NCBI GenBank assembly: GCA_905250025.1
Contig: CAJNOJ010000078.1
Span: 186,001-250,000, forward strand
Source of the DNA: Adineta ricciae
Taxonomy: Eukaryota; Rotifera; Eurotatoria; Adinetida; Adinetidae
Length of the DNA stretch: 64,000 nucleotides
Direction: 5' to 3'
The notes under the pieces were generated by a model. That model saw only the letters and a program-made list of their open reading frames with translations, had not been told where the DNA came from and made no database searches. Position 1 is the stretch's first letter, and each line of letters starts with the position of its first letter. This document shows, in pieces, positions 47,248 through 59,876 of the stretch. The translations under genes and the position numbers were made by a program.

Positions 47248-48860
47248 ATGTTATCATCTTCGTATATGTTCTGTATCGCTCTGTACTCGGTTCTATTTTA
47301 TCCAATAGCACTCGGTAAAACTGGAATGTTTCCAATGAAAATCTTCATTGATATCTTTAGCCTTAACTTACAATGATCCGTGTACAACATCATGTGATTT
47401 GCCTGACTTGACCTGTATAAATAACCGGTGTGTATGCGAGCCGAAACAGCATTTGTTCTGGACTGGTGCGCGGTGTGATTCATGTCCAACCCATTGGACA
47501 ATGACTGGTTTGTATTAAATTAAGATTGAAACGAATTTGAATGAATTTGTATGATAGAAACAGCGTGTATCGCTCTATACGACACTTCGACGAGTTGGAA
47601 TGCGGCACAAGCAACGTGTAAAAGCGTCAAAGCGGATTTAGTTAGCTTTCGCCATAAAGATATACTACCAATCATATTTGCATTAACTCATCGTGGCCCA
47701 CTAGCTGCAAAGGATGATCTACGTGTATGGACAAGTGCTCATACTGGCGATGTTGATAGTAAGTAAAAAGTTAGTGTTGTTTTACAAACTGAATCATTTT
47801 GTATATGTTCACCGGCGTGACCTATTTTAAACTTAAGATGATTAATTGATTCTCAGTTGCAAAATATCGCTCGGTCGTTTTAGAGGGACAGTATCAATGG
47901 TTAGATACTACCCAAAGCAATTTCGATTCGAAGAGTTCCTGGTGGTGTAAACAAGCTAACACCACATCGGGTTATTCGTATCTTTACAATGAACCGACAA
48001 AGTTCAATACTTTCAACGAGCCGGAAGCATGTGTAGCTGCTTGGCGTGGTGTCACTCAATCTGGAAATATAACATGTTTAGATGATCGGATTTGTTCACT
48101 AGCATTTCCATTTCTCTGCGAAAAGTGTACGCGTTCTTATTCATTCGAGATTCAATTGATTTTCCTTTGATTTAGCTGAATCAACAGCACAAGAACACCT
48201 CGGTCCTCCACGTATGTCGGTTTTTCTATCTTTCAAAATTGTTTACCATTGCTATTCTTAGCGGTCATCAACAACAGTGGTTCCACTACCGACAACAATG
48301 GTAATAGCAATGGGATATACGTAGCTGATTCGAATACGACCAAGGCAATAATGCTAAGTAACTTTGATGTTTCGAATTCTGCAGCTGAAGGAGTTTGGGA
48401 AACATATGATGATTGGTTGTTTTGATAACATCCCCTTTAAAAATGCAGATATTTTTCATCTGGTTATCTCTTCTATAAAAAAATCTGACTGTTGTCTCGA
48501 CACGATAATGTCATGAACTTCTCTATTTTTCTTCGAAGAAAAATCTTCTAATATTGTACCAATCATAATCATCATCGTCGTCGTTATATTGATCCTATTG
48601 AGTCTTCTCCTCTGTTGTATAATCTACTGGCTCAAGCGTCGCAAAACAACTGTAAATCACATTCTATCACACAAGATCAAATCATGTGTTTCATTATTTT
48701 CTAGGAGACTGTTCTGGCTCCAAAACAATCAATTCGATCCGAGAATACGAGAAGTGAAACGAATGTTGATGAAGTTCCCATTGTGAAAACTGTGAACATC
48801 CAACCAGAGAAAAATAAACGTGCAGGTTATTCAAAACAACAATTCGATGAATTTGATTAG
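47248..48860 (+). CDS. type I membrane protein with C-type lectin domain
   Basis: Likely cell-surface recognition protein. ATG 47248 opens a signal peptide (SSSYMFCIALYSVLFYPIA). A small Cys-rich EGF-like segment follows (CDLPDLTCINNRCVCEP). The C-type lectin fold starts at ETACIALYDTSTSWNAAQAT and ends with FPFLCEK. The Ca-binding EPN/QPD and WND triplets are not evident, so sugar binding by the classic site is doubtful. A Ser/Asn/Thr-rich stalk precedes the membrane helix (IIIIVVVILILLSLLLCCII). The cytoplasmic tail of about 50 residues is charged and ends YSKQQFDEFD. About eight short exons, some borders approximate. It lies between a 7TM receptor and a sulfotransferase. Confidence 0.8.
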
Positions 48861-49312
48861 AACAACTATTGTTAATTTCCTTTTCGCGAGAACAAATATA
48901 TATGTATATGTTATTCAATCGCTACGAATCTCGTTCTATAAAAACGTTCAAGTAACCTATTTCTTGACAGAATCAAATGCATTGATCACGGTCGAGTATA
49001 GCTCGAATTGTTTTGAAAGTGATGGCGCATTGTTTCTTCAGAGAAATGAAAACATACCATTTTATTAATGCTTTATTTCTGAGCAATTAGACATAGTATA
49101 ATGGCACATATAAGTGTGGTCTCTCGAAACATACGAGTGAAATATTATGTCCCTTTGCATTGTATAAGAATGTCGTTTGTACATACGCACGTTGATGAAT
49201 AGAAAGAGAAGAGAGAATGAAAAAAACATTTTTCTCCTTCTCTTCTTTCGATGCTTCAATGAAAGACGTTCATTCATTCCACATGTTGCAAACATTTGAA
49301 TAGTAGAATAGA
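48861..49312. other. gap between lectin-like and sulfotransferase genes
   Basis: 452 bp, AT-rich, holding the 3' end of the lectin-like gene and the sulfotransferase promoter. No coding signal seen. Confidence 0.4.
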
Positions 49313-50330
49313 ATGCTCTTCCTCCTGACGATCATTGGTTTTCTTACGATATCATCATGCTGGTCGGAGATCTTTTCCTATAATCCTCCGAAAAATCTTT
49401 CACAAGCGATTATCATCGGTGTTAAAAAGTGTGGTACACGAGCTTTATTAAAATTTCTCTCAATCCATCCAGCCATTGCTGTTGCTTCGACTGAATTACA
49501 TTTTTTCGATTCTTACACTAATTTTCAACACGGTTTACAATGGTATCGGTATGTAAAGAGTCTCATATTATCAAATGAACATCGTCAACAATGCAGAAGA
49601 GATTACCCTATCGTGTTCTCGGCAGGAGGTTAATAAGGAAATTGATCAAAGAAGAAGAATTCTACGCGTCATTTCATTCGTGTTTACGATTTTATCATCA
49701 TCACAGTATGATGTCTAATATATCTTGTTTTTCAGAGCACAAATTCCGATCAATCGATCTTCTCAACATATAATTATTGAAAAAACTCCGTCGTATTTCA
49801 TTAATAAATCTACGCCATTACGTATCGCGCGATTGTTACCTGATGCGCAATTAATTATCATAATTCGAGATCCGATTACCCGTGCAATTAGTGATTATGT
49901 TCAATTAAGAAATCGCCATCGGTTTTATCCCAGCTTTGACGATTGGATATCCTCGTCGAACTTCACTCAACGAACACCGGTGAAAATCGGTTGCTATACG
50001 CAGTATCTTCGTCGATGGTTGAAATATTTCCCACGTCATCAAATGCACTTTGTCGACGGAGAAAATCTCATTCATCATCCATGGGAAGAACTTGAACATG
50101 TACAAACGTTTTTGAATTTACCTGTTCGCATTCATCGAGAAGACTTCTATTTCAATCCGAACAAATACGGATTTCCATGTCTTCGACAAACAAATGGTTG
50201 TCTGGGTTTAAACAAGGGTCGCCGACATCCTGTCATCGCAAATCAAACTCGAAACAAATTGAACGACTTCTATTTGACTTGTAACGCCAAATTGAAACGA
50301 CTTGCACAGATAAACTTTTCTTGGATTTAG
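49313..50330 (+). CDS. HS3ST: heparan sulfate glucosamine 3-O-sulfotransferase
   Basis: Golgi enzyme moving sulfate from PAPS to the 3-OH of glucosamine in heparan sulfate. Exons 49313-49548 and 49736-50330 join in phase (…QWYR/AQIP) to give 276 residues. The short hydrophobic N-terminus (LFLLTIIGFLTISSCW) is a signal anchor. The 5'-phosphosulfate loop is GVKKCGTRALL, with the family's conserved Lys and Arg. EKTPSYF and the 3'-phosphate site IIIRDPITRAISDYVQ are present. The Cys pair CLRQTNGCLGLNKGRRHP matches the HS3ST disulfide loop. The length fits the short HS3ST1-like group, which has no long stem. Acceptor substrate specificity cannot be told by eye. Confidence 0.93.
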
Positions 50331-50903
50331 TCAGCAAAGGTGTGAAAATAAAAGGGACAGCCTACTCGTACCATCTGCGACCATCTATTTGTCATTAACA
50401 GCGGGTTGTCTCTTTCTCTTAGTAGCTCGCTTTAATTGAGAGTGTACACATGTCGATAGTCAAAGGAAATGTCTGCACGCGTGATGAGCTTAAGACATCG
50501 CATTTGTTCAACACCCTCGAGCTACTTTTTCTAAAGCATTTGTTTGTTCAATCTGTATTGAAGTTGGCATGGCAAACGTAAGTTAACGAGCGAAGATCTA
50601 ACGTTTAATCGTCGTTCCTTTTTTCTAGATAATTAAAAAAAAGGCGAAACACATTATAATCAACGCTAGTTTTGATATACAGAGAAAAAAACGAAGAAAA
50701 CCAAATAATCAGAATAGGATAAAACTACAGTAATATATATGTAGACCACCGGGATCAAACAACAAAAACAATGAGAAGAATTGTATGCTGCTGAGAAATG
50801 TATAAATATATGTCTATCAACACACTTGATATGAACGAATAAGAATAACACGAAAGCTAGTAAACTAGATATGTACACAATAAAAGGATGAGGCAATGCT
50901 ACG
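50331..50903. other. convergent 3' region, HS3ST / KDM4
   Basis: 573 bp between two 3' ends; no gene seen. Minus-strand frames here are low-complexity. Confidence 0.4.
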
Positions 50904-53900
50904 CTAACACTCATCATCTGATGACGAAGAAGAGGATAAAATGAGTCGTCGTCGTTTACGTTTGACTTCTTGTTTCGTCTGTTGGTTCAATCGTTTTGCT
51001 GCCATGGTCGTGTATGAAGATTGACGGTTCGAATCAAGTTCACATTCAGTTTCACATGGTGTCGGGGGTGGCGAAGGAGGTTGAATGTCAACCGAAAACT
51101 CATTTCGTTTCATTTGACGGATTTCGTTTTGAATTTTGACATGATATAAAAGGACGCGTTTACGACCCAGATATTTACATGTATAAATTGTACCATCAGT
51201 CCATTTTATACGAACATCGCAACCAATTAGAAGTTTCGAAGGATCCGAGTCGAGAATATCTTCGGCGAGCCTAGTATTAAGAAAAAAAAGGAGATTTCGA
51301 AAGGAAAGAATCAATCTAGACACTCACATGTCATGACTAAATGTATCATCTCCAAAATCTACGGAATAATGATAACTGATTTCATTTTTAATAAGTTGTC
51401 CAATCTTTTGCTCTTTCGAATCATGAATTAGCACACGGGTACCATTCGGTACACGTTTACTTTCTTCAACGATCATATCATCGTTTTCATCATCGTTGGC
51501 TAGTTGTTCTTCGTCTGTTAGACTATCACAATACGCTTGAGTTTTATTATCAATCTCGTCGATGGTAGACGATCGACTATTGGCTTTCGATAATGATGGA
51601 CTTAACATAACTGTCATAGTGATTGAATGCAAATGACACCGTGCTTCTATTGTTGAATGTTCTTGATTCATTTGAAATGTACATCCAGCTATCAATCCGC
51701 AAGTTATATGAAACGAATTTGGACATTTATCATAGCTGCAAGAGGTGAAATTATGAGTTGAAATACGTCGATAATTTAGGGGACAGAATGACCAACAGTA
51801 ATGACAAGAGTTCGATGGGCATGGCGAGGATGGTTGATACGATTCATAAATGGAACAAACAGCGTGAATAAACGTTGATGATCCATGAGATTGAAGAAGC
51901 AGACCACCACGGAGTAGACAAGCTGAACATCGATCATCGATTGTGTCGGCAGGAAGCTAAGATCATCAATTGAATTTTCCAAGTATTACTAATGAGGTGA
52001 ATGTCTTACCTGAAATTTCACTGAACATCGTTGACATAACCATGGTTCATACTGATTATTGATATCTGCATTGAGCGCGAGACACAGATTTTCATAACAA
52101 TCTCGATGTACGCTTATATGACACATTGAACATTGTAGTAATTCATTCGAGGTATCTTGATGATTACTATCGCAGATTTCTGACAATAATAAAGAGCGAA
52201 CTGCTGATGGAGTTGAAGAATTATTTGCAAGGGTTTTATTAGGAGTGAAAAAAGAACAAATTGAACAAGAAGATGATTGATTGGTTAACCATTGATTATA
52301 CTTTTCTTCCATGATCGAGTTGACAATTTGATAATTCCAAAGACCATCAAGAATGTTCTCTCGATATTTACCTGATTGATTGAGACCATTAAAAAATATT
52401 GGAGAATACGACGAATAATGTCGTTTGAAGATAAGATTTGCTGTTAAACATAATAACTTCATCGAATTTTTCTCTCGATTCTTATCCATTTTAAATTGTG
52501 CTCGACAAAGTGCTGCTCGAACGAGCGAATTCGGACACTCTGATTTGACTATCTGCTTCTGTTTATCAAACTTCGCTAAATTGCGAAATATACATGCATA
52601 TCGTTCGTCAGATATATGCTCATGATGTTGATGCTGTTGTCGTACTCGTTCAAATGTCGACGATGATTCCAAACAACCTACAAAAATAACTTCGACGACT
52701 GATTGAAAGACAAGCATTTCAATTACTTTTATTGGAATTCGAATTGATCGATAATCGTTTTTTCCTCAATAGATTGTTCGACTTCGCTAGATATCTATCT
52801 TCTGGATGTGAAGTTAAGTTAATCCCTCGACACCAATCTTCGTAGAACTCCGGTTGATATTTGTACACAAATCGATCCATACTAATCTGTACCATATCAG
52901 CACGACATGTACATCTTATTGAATGCTTGCCGTATTCAATCCAACGTTCGAGAGCAAAATTGGTTGATTCTGCACAATTGAAACCGTAATTAAACCCTGC
53001 ATGATAACTGTAAGGAAATGTGATCATGAATTCATTTTCGAATTGTGTTATTTTAGCGTATGGAATCGATTGTTTTGTAAGCATAGTAGGCGAAACAATA
53101 GTCATTTTATGTCGAAGAAATGCAGGACATCGTCGCGCCAACGAAGGAAAACGAGAAGCAGCAAATTGTTCGAATTTTCTTCCATATGATGGTGGAATAA
53201 CATACCTAAACAAACATGTTTAATTGTACTTGTGTACATTCTCGAAAAACAGAAACAAAACTGTTATGCAAAAGAATACACTGTCTTACTGATTGATTCT
53301 ATGCATTTCTTTCTAAATATCATATCGAATTATATAAATATATATACATGAATAAGAGAGAAGATTCATTCATGTGTTTACCATTGTTTCGGTGCCCCAA
53401 AATGGAGATAGTTTATGGAATAAAGGTCCATATCTTCTGTATGCCAAGCAAAACTTGCTTTCCACATGCCGAAATATAAATAGGCTGTGTTTACTCCTTG
53501 GATTTTAGTTCCATATTCTGTTGCGAGATCATCGAGAATCGTGCCAAGGTTATTCACATTCCAAACTGTTTGATCTTCATCATATAGTGAGCCACTAACA
53601 TCTAAATAAGAAACAAAAAAACAATAACTTCTCCAGTCATATTTCACAGTTATAGATATACCAGCGCCATATATCGGTGCATTCGAAGTTAAACTTTGCC
53701 AGTATTTCTTCTCTAATTTTTCCAAATCATCTGCGATTGCTTTGGGTGCAGCATATCGACTCGATGCTGCTAGTCGTTGAAATGAACTTAATTTGATTGA
53801 ACGTTGTTGAATATTGAATACCGAATAGACACCATCTTTTCCGTGAACTTCTTGTTTGATTGGATTTTCCACCATTCGATCATCGATTTGCTTTTGCTTG

Positions 53901-54064
53901 TAACCCGTTCGACGTGCGACCCATTCTTTCGGTGGAACAATTTTAGCTAGACCAATTCTATGTGCATCACGGGCTTCAATCGAAGAGATAAACGTAGAAA
54001 AATCTTGAAATTCATCAAGAGTCGGATAAAAGACTGGCACTTCTATAGGCGAAGATACCATCAT
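50904..54064 (-). CDS. KDM4: lysine demethylase 4 (JMJD2) with JmjN, JmjC, PHD and double Tudor
   Basis: Nuclear Fe(II)/2-oxoglutarate demethylase of H3K9me3/2 and H3K36me3/2. ATG 54064 (MMVSSPIEV) opens JmjN ([20 protein letters not shown]). In JmjC the iron ligands are visible: His and Glu in [12 protein letters not shown], the second His in [16 protein letters not shown]. The KDM4 zinc-site motif is RCTC. A PHD and extended PHD follow ([32 protein letters not shown], then [15 protein letters not shown]-like). The double Tudor reads [18 protein letters not shown] and [21 protein letters not shown] basic and Ser-rich tail ends [10 protein letters not shown]. The domain order equals KDM4A-C. 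CTTTTACAG precedes the ATG. Exon borders in the PHD part are approximate. Confidence 0.94.
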
Positions 54065-54191
54065 TATCTGTAAAAGATAATCAAAATTCAAATACATATA
54101 TATATCAGCACTTTTACTGTTAATAAATATTCGAGAAAAAAAAGATGTTTATAAAACACGAAAAAAAACACACGCGGAGGAACACCGAGAT

Positions 54192-56639
54192 TTAAAATTT
54201 CGTTTGATCACAGGCATGATTAAATTTTTGGGCGTGTTGTAGTTTGGTATGTTGAGTACGACACTCTCGACCATAATAACAGTTACCACGATTGCGCATT
54301 AATGCAGGAGTGATATCATCTTGTTTCATATGCACACGAAATTGATAGGCCAAGTCTTTGAACATTCTCAAACCACATTTATAGCAGGTTATCTTTGAGG
54401 ACGGAACTAAAACATAGAAATGCTTATTGTAAATAAGAATACCAAGGATGAAGTGTCTTACTAGCAGCATTACGATCGATACCGGGACAAGTGAATTCAC
54501 CTCGATCGAGACGATCACAACATTCAACAAGTAGATCACGCATTGTTTTTCGATTGGTTGTTAGATAATCCTAGCAAAGGATGAATATGCAATCTGTTCT
54601 ATTCCAATAAATCAATTTACTTGAACAATTTGTGATTCGACCGGATTCTCAATGACAAGATTGGTAAGGTGACGAGGAGAGAAATTGAAATCTACTCAAA
54701 AAGTCTTCATCTTCGAAATGCAGAAAGAGAACAAGACTACCTCTCAATCGATTTAAACAACCAAGACATCCATTTCGTTGACATTGTTGAAAGTAAATGT
54801 TACAAAAGAATTGATGACACACTTCACCTATTTCAAATAAAATGAAAACATATTTAAAGAAAATTCTCAGAGAAACTACGAACAATGTTGATGTATATCA
54901 GCTTCATCTCGTCGATCTGGCATTGGTAGAAGACAACACTGGCATAGAATATGATTTTGGTTTGGTGGACATTGAAAACCAGGCGTTGCTGCGTTCGCTA
55001 AGCATAGAACTATAAAAATGGATATAATTGCGTAACGGACGCACCTATGACACCTTGAGGACATTGTCGGCAAGCAAACCTTACATTAGCAACAGGGGGA
55101 GGCAGTGGTGGTGGAACAAACACAGGAGCACTATACATAGATATTTATGAGATATATTTTTTATATGAACGCATAGCTTACAAGAGAGGATAATTATTTC
55201 CATTACCATCATCATCATCATCATCGTCAACGTCGTCCTCGTCTTCAACCTATAGCATTTCATCAAAATGTCTTATTTTCTTCAATGCAGAAAAATTACT
55301 TCATCTTCATCATTATCTTCTTCCTCCTCATCGTCGCCACCGTCATCATATTGAGTGTTATAGAGATACATACCATCAGGACCGACCTATATTGACAAAC
55401 GAAGGTATGTGGATCTATTCGAAATATGTTCTCAAAAACAAACCTCATGTTTGTCATTTTTTAACCTTTTCGCTTTCTCCGTATCTTCATCTGGTTCTTT
55501 TGGTGCTGGTCGTTTGTTAGGATGTGCTTTCAGATAAGCGTCTAAGATTCCATTGATAACAAAGTTTTTCTTCTTGCCAGTCACTTTAACACGACACTTC
55601 GGACTAAATGAAACGTCTTGAATGTCTTACAAAGACTCTACATCAAACTCTATACCATGTACGTTGCACTGCTTCCCATGATTCATAGCAATCACTACAG
55701 AATGCATGAAGACATGGTTCGAGACTAATTGGATTTGTCATAATATCTTGGCAGCACACACAGGTAAGAACGTCTTCCATGTCGTCACCAGCGTCCATAG
55801 CGAATTCTTGTTTTGGTTCGTTTTTTGTTGTCATCGGCTTCATTTCAACATCGGAACTCGTATCTAATAGACTCGATAGATCAGTATTTTCTTGTGTAAC
55901 TACATTTCAAAATAAGTTCTTATAAAATAAATATTCATAATCACTTACGATTAGGAGATATTGGTGGGATTGATGGGTACGACGTCATTTGCGTGTCTAA
56001 GAAAGTGAAAGATACTCTAATGGAATTCAAGATAAACTATCTTCGTACCTTCATCATACAGACATAAGTCTTTATCTGTCTGTTCCTCTATTGAATTTAT
56101 TACTGGTAAATCGACTTGAAAGACAACATCTACGAAATGCAGATCATTTGATTGAGAACAGTAATTGATTTCAAATGTGTCAACTAACTCGATTCTATAT
56201 CATCTTTTCGGAAAACTAGGTGAACGGTGTCATTCGTGTTAAGTTCTACACGCTAAATATCAACAAATCTTCAATTATTTTCTTTCTACAACATCTTCAC
56301 TTACAGGATCATTTTTTGTTACTTTAGTCGATCGATTAATTAATGTTCCATTCGAACTCGTATCACGTAGGTACAGATGACCATGATCATATTCAAAAAC
56401 ACAGTGCGAAGACGAAACATATCGATTATTTGCAATAGATAAATCATTCGCTAGAAGAAAAAGAAAATACTCGAATTACTTTCATCTTTATCAGTCATTG
56501 ATCAATTCTATCTTTCATATTGAGCTTTTATTTACTTTCAGCACGACCAATCTTAAATTGATCTTTGTATACTGATATGATATTGTGATTGTTCAGATTT
56601 TTCAAACGATACAGTACAGACATATCTATTGACGGCATC
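54192..56639 (-). CDS. CHFR: CHFR E3 ubiquitin ligase (FHA, RING, PBZ finger)
   Basis: Mitotic stress checkpoint ubiquitin ligase. ATG 56639 (MPSIDMSVLYRL) lies directly behind TTGTTTTAG. The FHA domain shows FKIGRAES, SSSHCVFEYDHGHLYLRDTS, NGTLINRS and DTVHLVFRKDD. The RING finger is CVCCQDIMTNPISLEPCLHA with the following FCSDCY. An acidic run (encoded by a CAT repeat, 55205-55228) lies between the RING and the Cys-rich region. The C-terminus ends in the poly(ADP-ribose)-binding zinc finger CYYGRECRTQ…HAQKFNHAC, C-x5-C and H-x5-H as in human CHFR, and finally DQTKF. About 14 short exons, borders approximate. An upstream exon-like frame at 56928-56842 does not join in phase and is not included. 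Confidence 0.92.
55205..55228. repeat. (CAT)n run in coding sequence
   Basis: Eight CAT-type units that encode a poly-Asp stretch in the minus-strand CHFR gene. Confidence 0.7.
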
Positions 56640-57220
56640 TAAAACAAGATATCATTGGTAGTGAGTCGACCTTCAAGTGTAATGAAGCATTTGCGGTCAA
56701 GATAATCTACATGACGTTTTCTATTCTCGCTCTTGTGTATGACTAGATGTCATCAGATCGCTTCTTACCTCGCTGTAGACTGAGTAAGAAAGGAAAAGAA
56801 GAAAAGGATCATATAACGAAACCAAAAGAAATAACAACATACCGGTGCAATAACAAAATAAACAATGCCATTCGATTGACGTAATCGATGGACCAATCAC
56901 ATACATCTTGAGAAATTTCACTACACATGACTTATTAGATTAACATCTATAAAAAGTTTTCAAACATAAAGTGGGAATATTTTATTGAATTCGACGAGAG
57001 ACATCTATATTCGTTCGAATAGGTTTGTCTAACTAACCAATAGAAAACACAAATCGATACATACATACATGCGCGTACTGATTAAAAGAATCTGGAATAA
57101 ACTATGGCGTAGATCTCGATAGATTTCGTACCTTTAAGGACAGGAAAATGTTTTAGACCAATAAGTCTGATATGATCATATTTTGAAAAGTTTCTTCTTC
57201 TGGTAGATATTCTTAAAACC
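56640..57220. other. divergent promoter region, CHFR / NDUFAF4
   Basis: 581 bp between divergent starts. A minus-strand frame (56928-56842, MCSEISQDVCDW) with a donor-like end is out of phase with CHFR. It could be a 5' UTR exon. Otherwise nothing coding. Confidence 0.4.
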
Positions 57221-57935
57221 ATGGGTGGCGCGATTCATCGCGGCACACGCTTTTTGCGTATGTATAACATCGATAATCGAGTGGATCGAGTGCTTACAAA
57301 AGAAAAGCCAGCACCTGCCCCACGACACCCAACTGAACAACAAATTTCACAATCATCCAATGCGGAAAGTGAGTGAATCTCTCTCCTTTATTTTTTCTTT
57401 TCATCTGTAGTCAAATCTCCGTCTTTCAGATAATATTGTATCTGAGGTTGTCCATCAAAAGAATGAACAATTATTAGAGCATTTACATGATGTTAAAGTC
57501 TACTCTTCCGGAGATAATCCAGTTATACGTCGCGTGAACGACACAAGTAGCCATTCATCGATACCGCCATTACTGAACCGTGTTGAAGAACCAGTCGATG
57601 AAAATAGTGCTGATAGCGCATTTGGTTATGTCGAGCCTCAACGTATTCATCCCGGTCGAGTATCGTTACGTCAGTTTCTTGCATACCTTCAAAATCATCG
57701 TGATTCACCGCAAGAATATTCTATCGAACGTTTCACTGAAATGTATACAATTAAACCTGAAGTAGCACAACAACTGTTCAAATATCATAGTCTATTGGCT
57801 TTACAGGAAGTTGCTCGCCAACAGAGTAGATCTCCCGCTCGACCGCCTCATATTGCTGCAGCCGAAGTTTTCAGTATTGAAGCTGAAGCACGTAGGAAGC
57901 CTGGTCCTGAAACAGGCATTTCTTCGAAATTTTGA
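57221..57935 (+). CDS. NDUFAF4: NADH dehydrogenase complex I assembly factor 4
   Basis: Mitochondrial factor for early assembly of respiratory complex I. Exons 57221-57368 and 57430-57935 give 217 residues. The N-terminus MGGAIHRGTRFLRMYNIDNR matches the family start (M-G-x2-I/V-x-R-x2-R…FNxENR). Then comes VDRVLTKEKPAPAPRHP. Gly2 suggests N-myristoylation. The C-terminal conserved block is PGRVSLRQFLAYLQNHRDSP, then YSIERFTEMYTIKPEVAQQL and LFKYHSLLALQE. The family usually ends near here. An extra 40-residue tail is present. The stop lies 110 bp from the end of the convergent orphan gene. Confidence 0.9.
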
Positions 57936-58045
57936 TAGTCCTTTTGTTTTCCGTTGTGTATTGTTTTTTTCTTTATAGAAATATAAAACAGATTAGTATT
58001 TTTTAAATCGAACATATAAAAAGAAAAGGAAATAGACAACACATG

Positions 58046-58610
58046 TTAACCGAATTCTGATGGTGGATAACGTCCTTGCACTTGTTTGATTGCATTTTTC
58101 CATTTTTTGTAGGTCACATTACTCATTTGCCATGCAGCCTGATGTTCTTTCCGCCCATGTTCATCCCGTATGACATAGGTTATAACCATATGAGGATACT
58201 CTGCCCGATAGCGTTTGTTAAAATCTATAAAATGCACAAATCCTGTTAAAACATTGATTAACATAGCGTGATGGATCTTTTTACATGATTTCTGTTGTAT
58301 ATCGATAATTGCTAAAACTGGTACACGCAATACACCTTGATCACAACAGCAGGTACATCCACTTTTTCTTACTTGAGAATACAGACAATCTTCAGTTAGA
58401 GCCATTTCTGCATGACCTAGAGCCTACAGAGTGACAAAGCACATACAAGTTAAACAGTAAGTCAACGATTTGAGAAAGAAAAACTAAACAAACTTGAAAA
58501 CGGCCCCGTTCGGTACTTCCACTGAATTCAATGTAGGCATTCTGTGACTGCAAAATAGTCGGTTGAATGAGACTAAAATCTATGAGTTCTCGCGAAGAAA
58601 AACAACCCAT
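58046..58610 (-). CDS. orphan protein with N-terminal lipidation motif
   Basis: Not recognised. Exons 58610-58494 and 58423-58046 (70-bp intron, phase 0) give 164 residues. The N-terminus MGCFSSRE is a strong myristoylation plus palmitoylation signal, so the protein should sit on the inner face of a membrane. The body holds a Cys cluster (SGCTCCCDQGVLRVPVLAII). A beta-strand-like part follows (HAMLINVLTGFVHFIDFNKR, YPHMVITYVIRD) and then a helix (SNVTYKKWKNAIKQVQ). The order of strands with a C-terminal amphipathic helix could fit a PTB/PH-like fold, as in FRS2 and DOK adaptors, but this is a guess. No hydrophobic membrane span. Confidence 0.7.
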
Positions 58611-59876
58611 TTTGAAGCACGAATAAATCGTAGATCAATTGACTAAAGAAGTCACTAGCGTGACGCGTATGAATCATTTGTCGAGGGATCACAAACGAGA
58701 TTAAGCAGATGGCGATAGTGAATGATCCGAATTATATAACATACAGCGATGCGCAATTGTTACTAGGGTCGATTTGAAAGCATGACTTCGCGTGTAAAGT
58801 CGTATGCGTTTGTTTGCTACATAATTTAACGACAACTTAGAACGATGCTATACTTATGTCTGAATATTCTTAGAAAGGAAACACGTAAAAGCTGCTGTCA
58901 ATAAAATAAAATTTCAAAGTGAAATTGGGAACATTTATTCTTTAAATGAAATTACAGAATTTCGTTCGAACAAAACGTGCCATGAGAAAGCGCAATTGTA
59001 TATATGTAACTGTGCTAAATTGGCAGCTGTCAGATTATGAGAAAAAACGAACTCGTAACGCTCCATTCATGCCTTAGGCATAAGGGAAAGCATTAACTAT
59101 TAAATGGAAGGAATAGCAGACTTATTGACGCGTAAAGTACACATTTAAACAAAGAATCTGCGAGTTTTTTGTCCTCTTTAGATTTATCTTCGTAAACATA
59201 TGAAAGTACTCATTTAATAGTATAATGCATTTGAAATTAGAGTGATATAATAACTGTGTGACTCAAATGAATATCAGAAACTCGAGATCTGAAGAAGAGA
59301 GACTTTTCTTGTGCGATGTTCATTTCGACATGTTTTAGATTCTCAATAATTAATCAACGAATGAGAATGTCGAGAGGAGAGCGGCGAGTACATCCGAAAT
59401 AGTTCACAAGATTACGTCAGAGATTGTTTCTTCTTTTATCTATTTGAAAGCGGAGTTTCGCACATCATGTTTTTACACACGTATGAAGGATACTTTGCTC
59501 CGATTTCCTAATAGAATGCCAAGTTTCACCATATAACTTCACGTCCATAAATAATTCCATAGTTCAAGAAGAAGGGATTGACTTTTCCTTTGATTTCTTC
59601 ACGCTTTTCGACTAAAACAAACAGACATCTATTGATATTCCTAACTTCATTCGAGAAGAACTCTACGTCAGATCGTTGCATTCCTTTCCTTTCGCGGATA
59701 CGATCAAACATGTTTATATCGAAGCATATTACACGCAATGTGTTCGCTTGACTTTCTTCATGAATAATTAATTAAAAAGAAAAGAACACTGTTTTATAGG
59801 ATAGTGAACTACAATACCACAATAACCATAACTATATTTTTATCAAGAACTTTAACAAGAAAATCCTACTAAGACA
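58611..59876. other. intergenic region before the 7TM receptor
   Basis: About 1.27 kb between divergent starts. A minus-strand frame at 59738-59526 (RSDVEFFSNEVRNINRCLFV) has a protein-like look but no splice partners or family. No firm feature. Confidence 0.35.

Noticed and set aside
49591-49773. Plus-strand frame inside the sulfotransferase intron
   Set aside because: Direct splicing 49548 to 49736 keeps phase and restores the HS3ST sequence, so no extra exon is needed.
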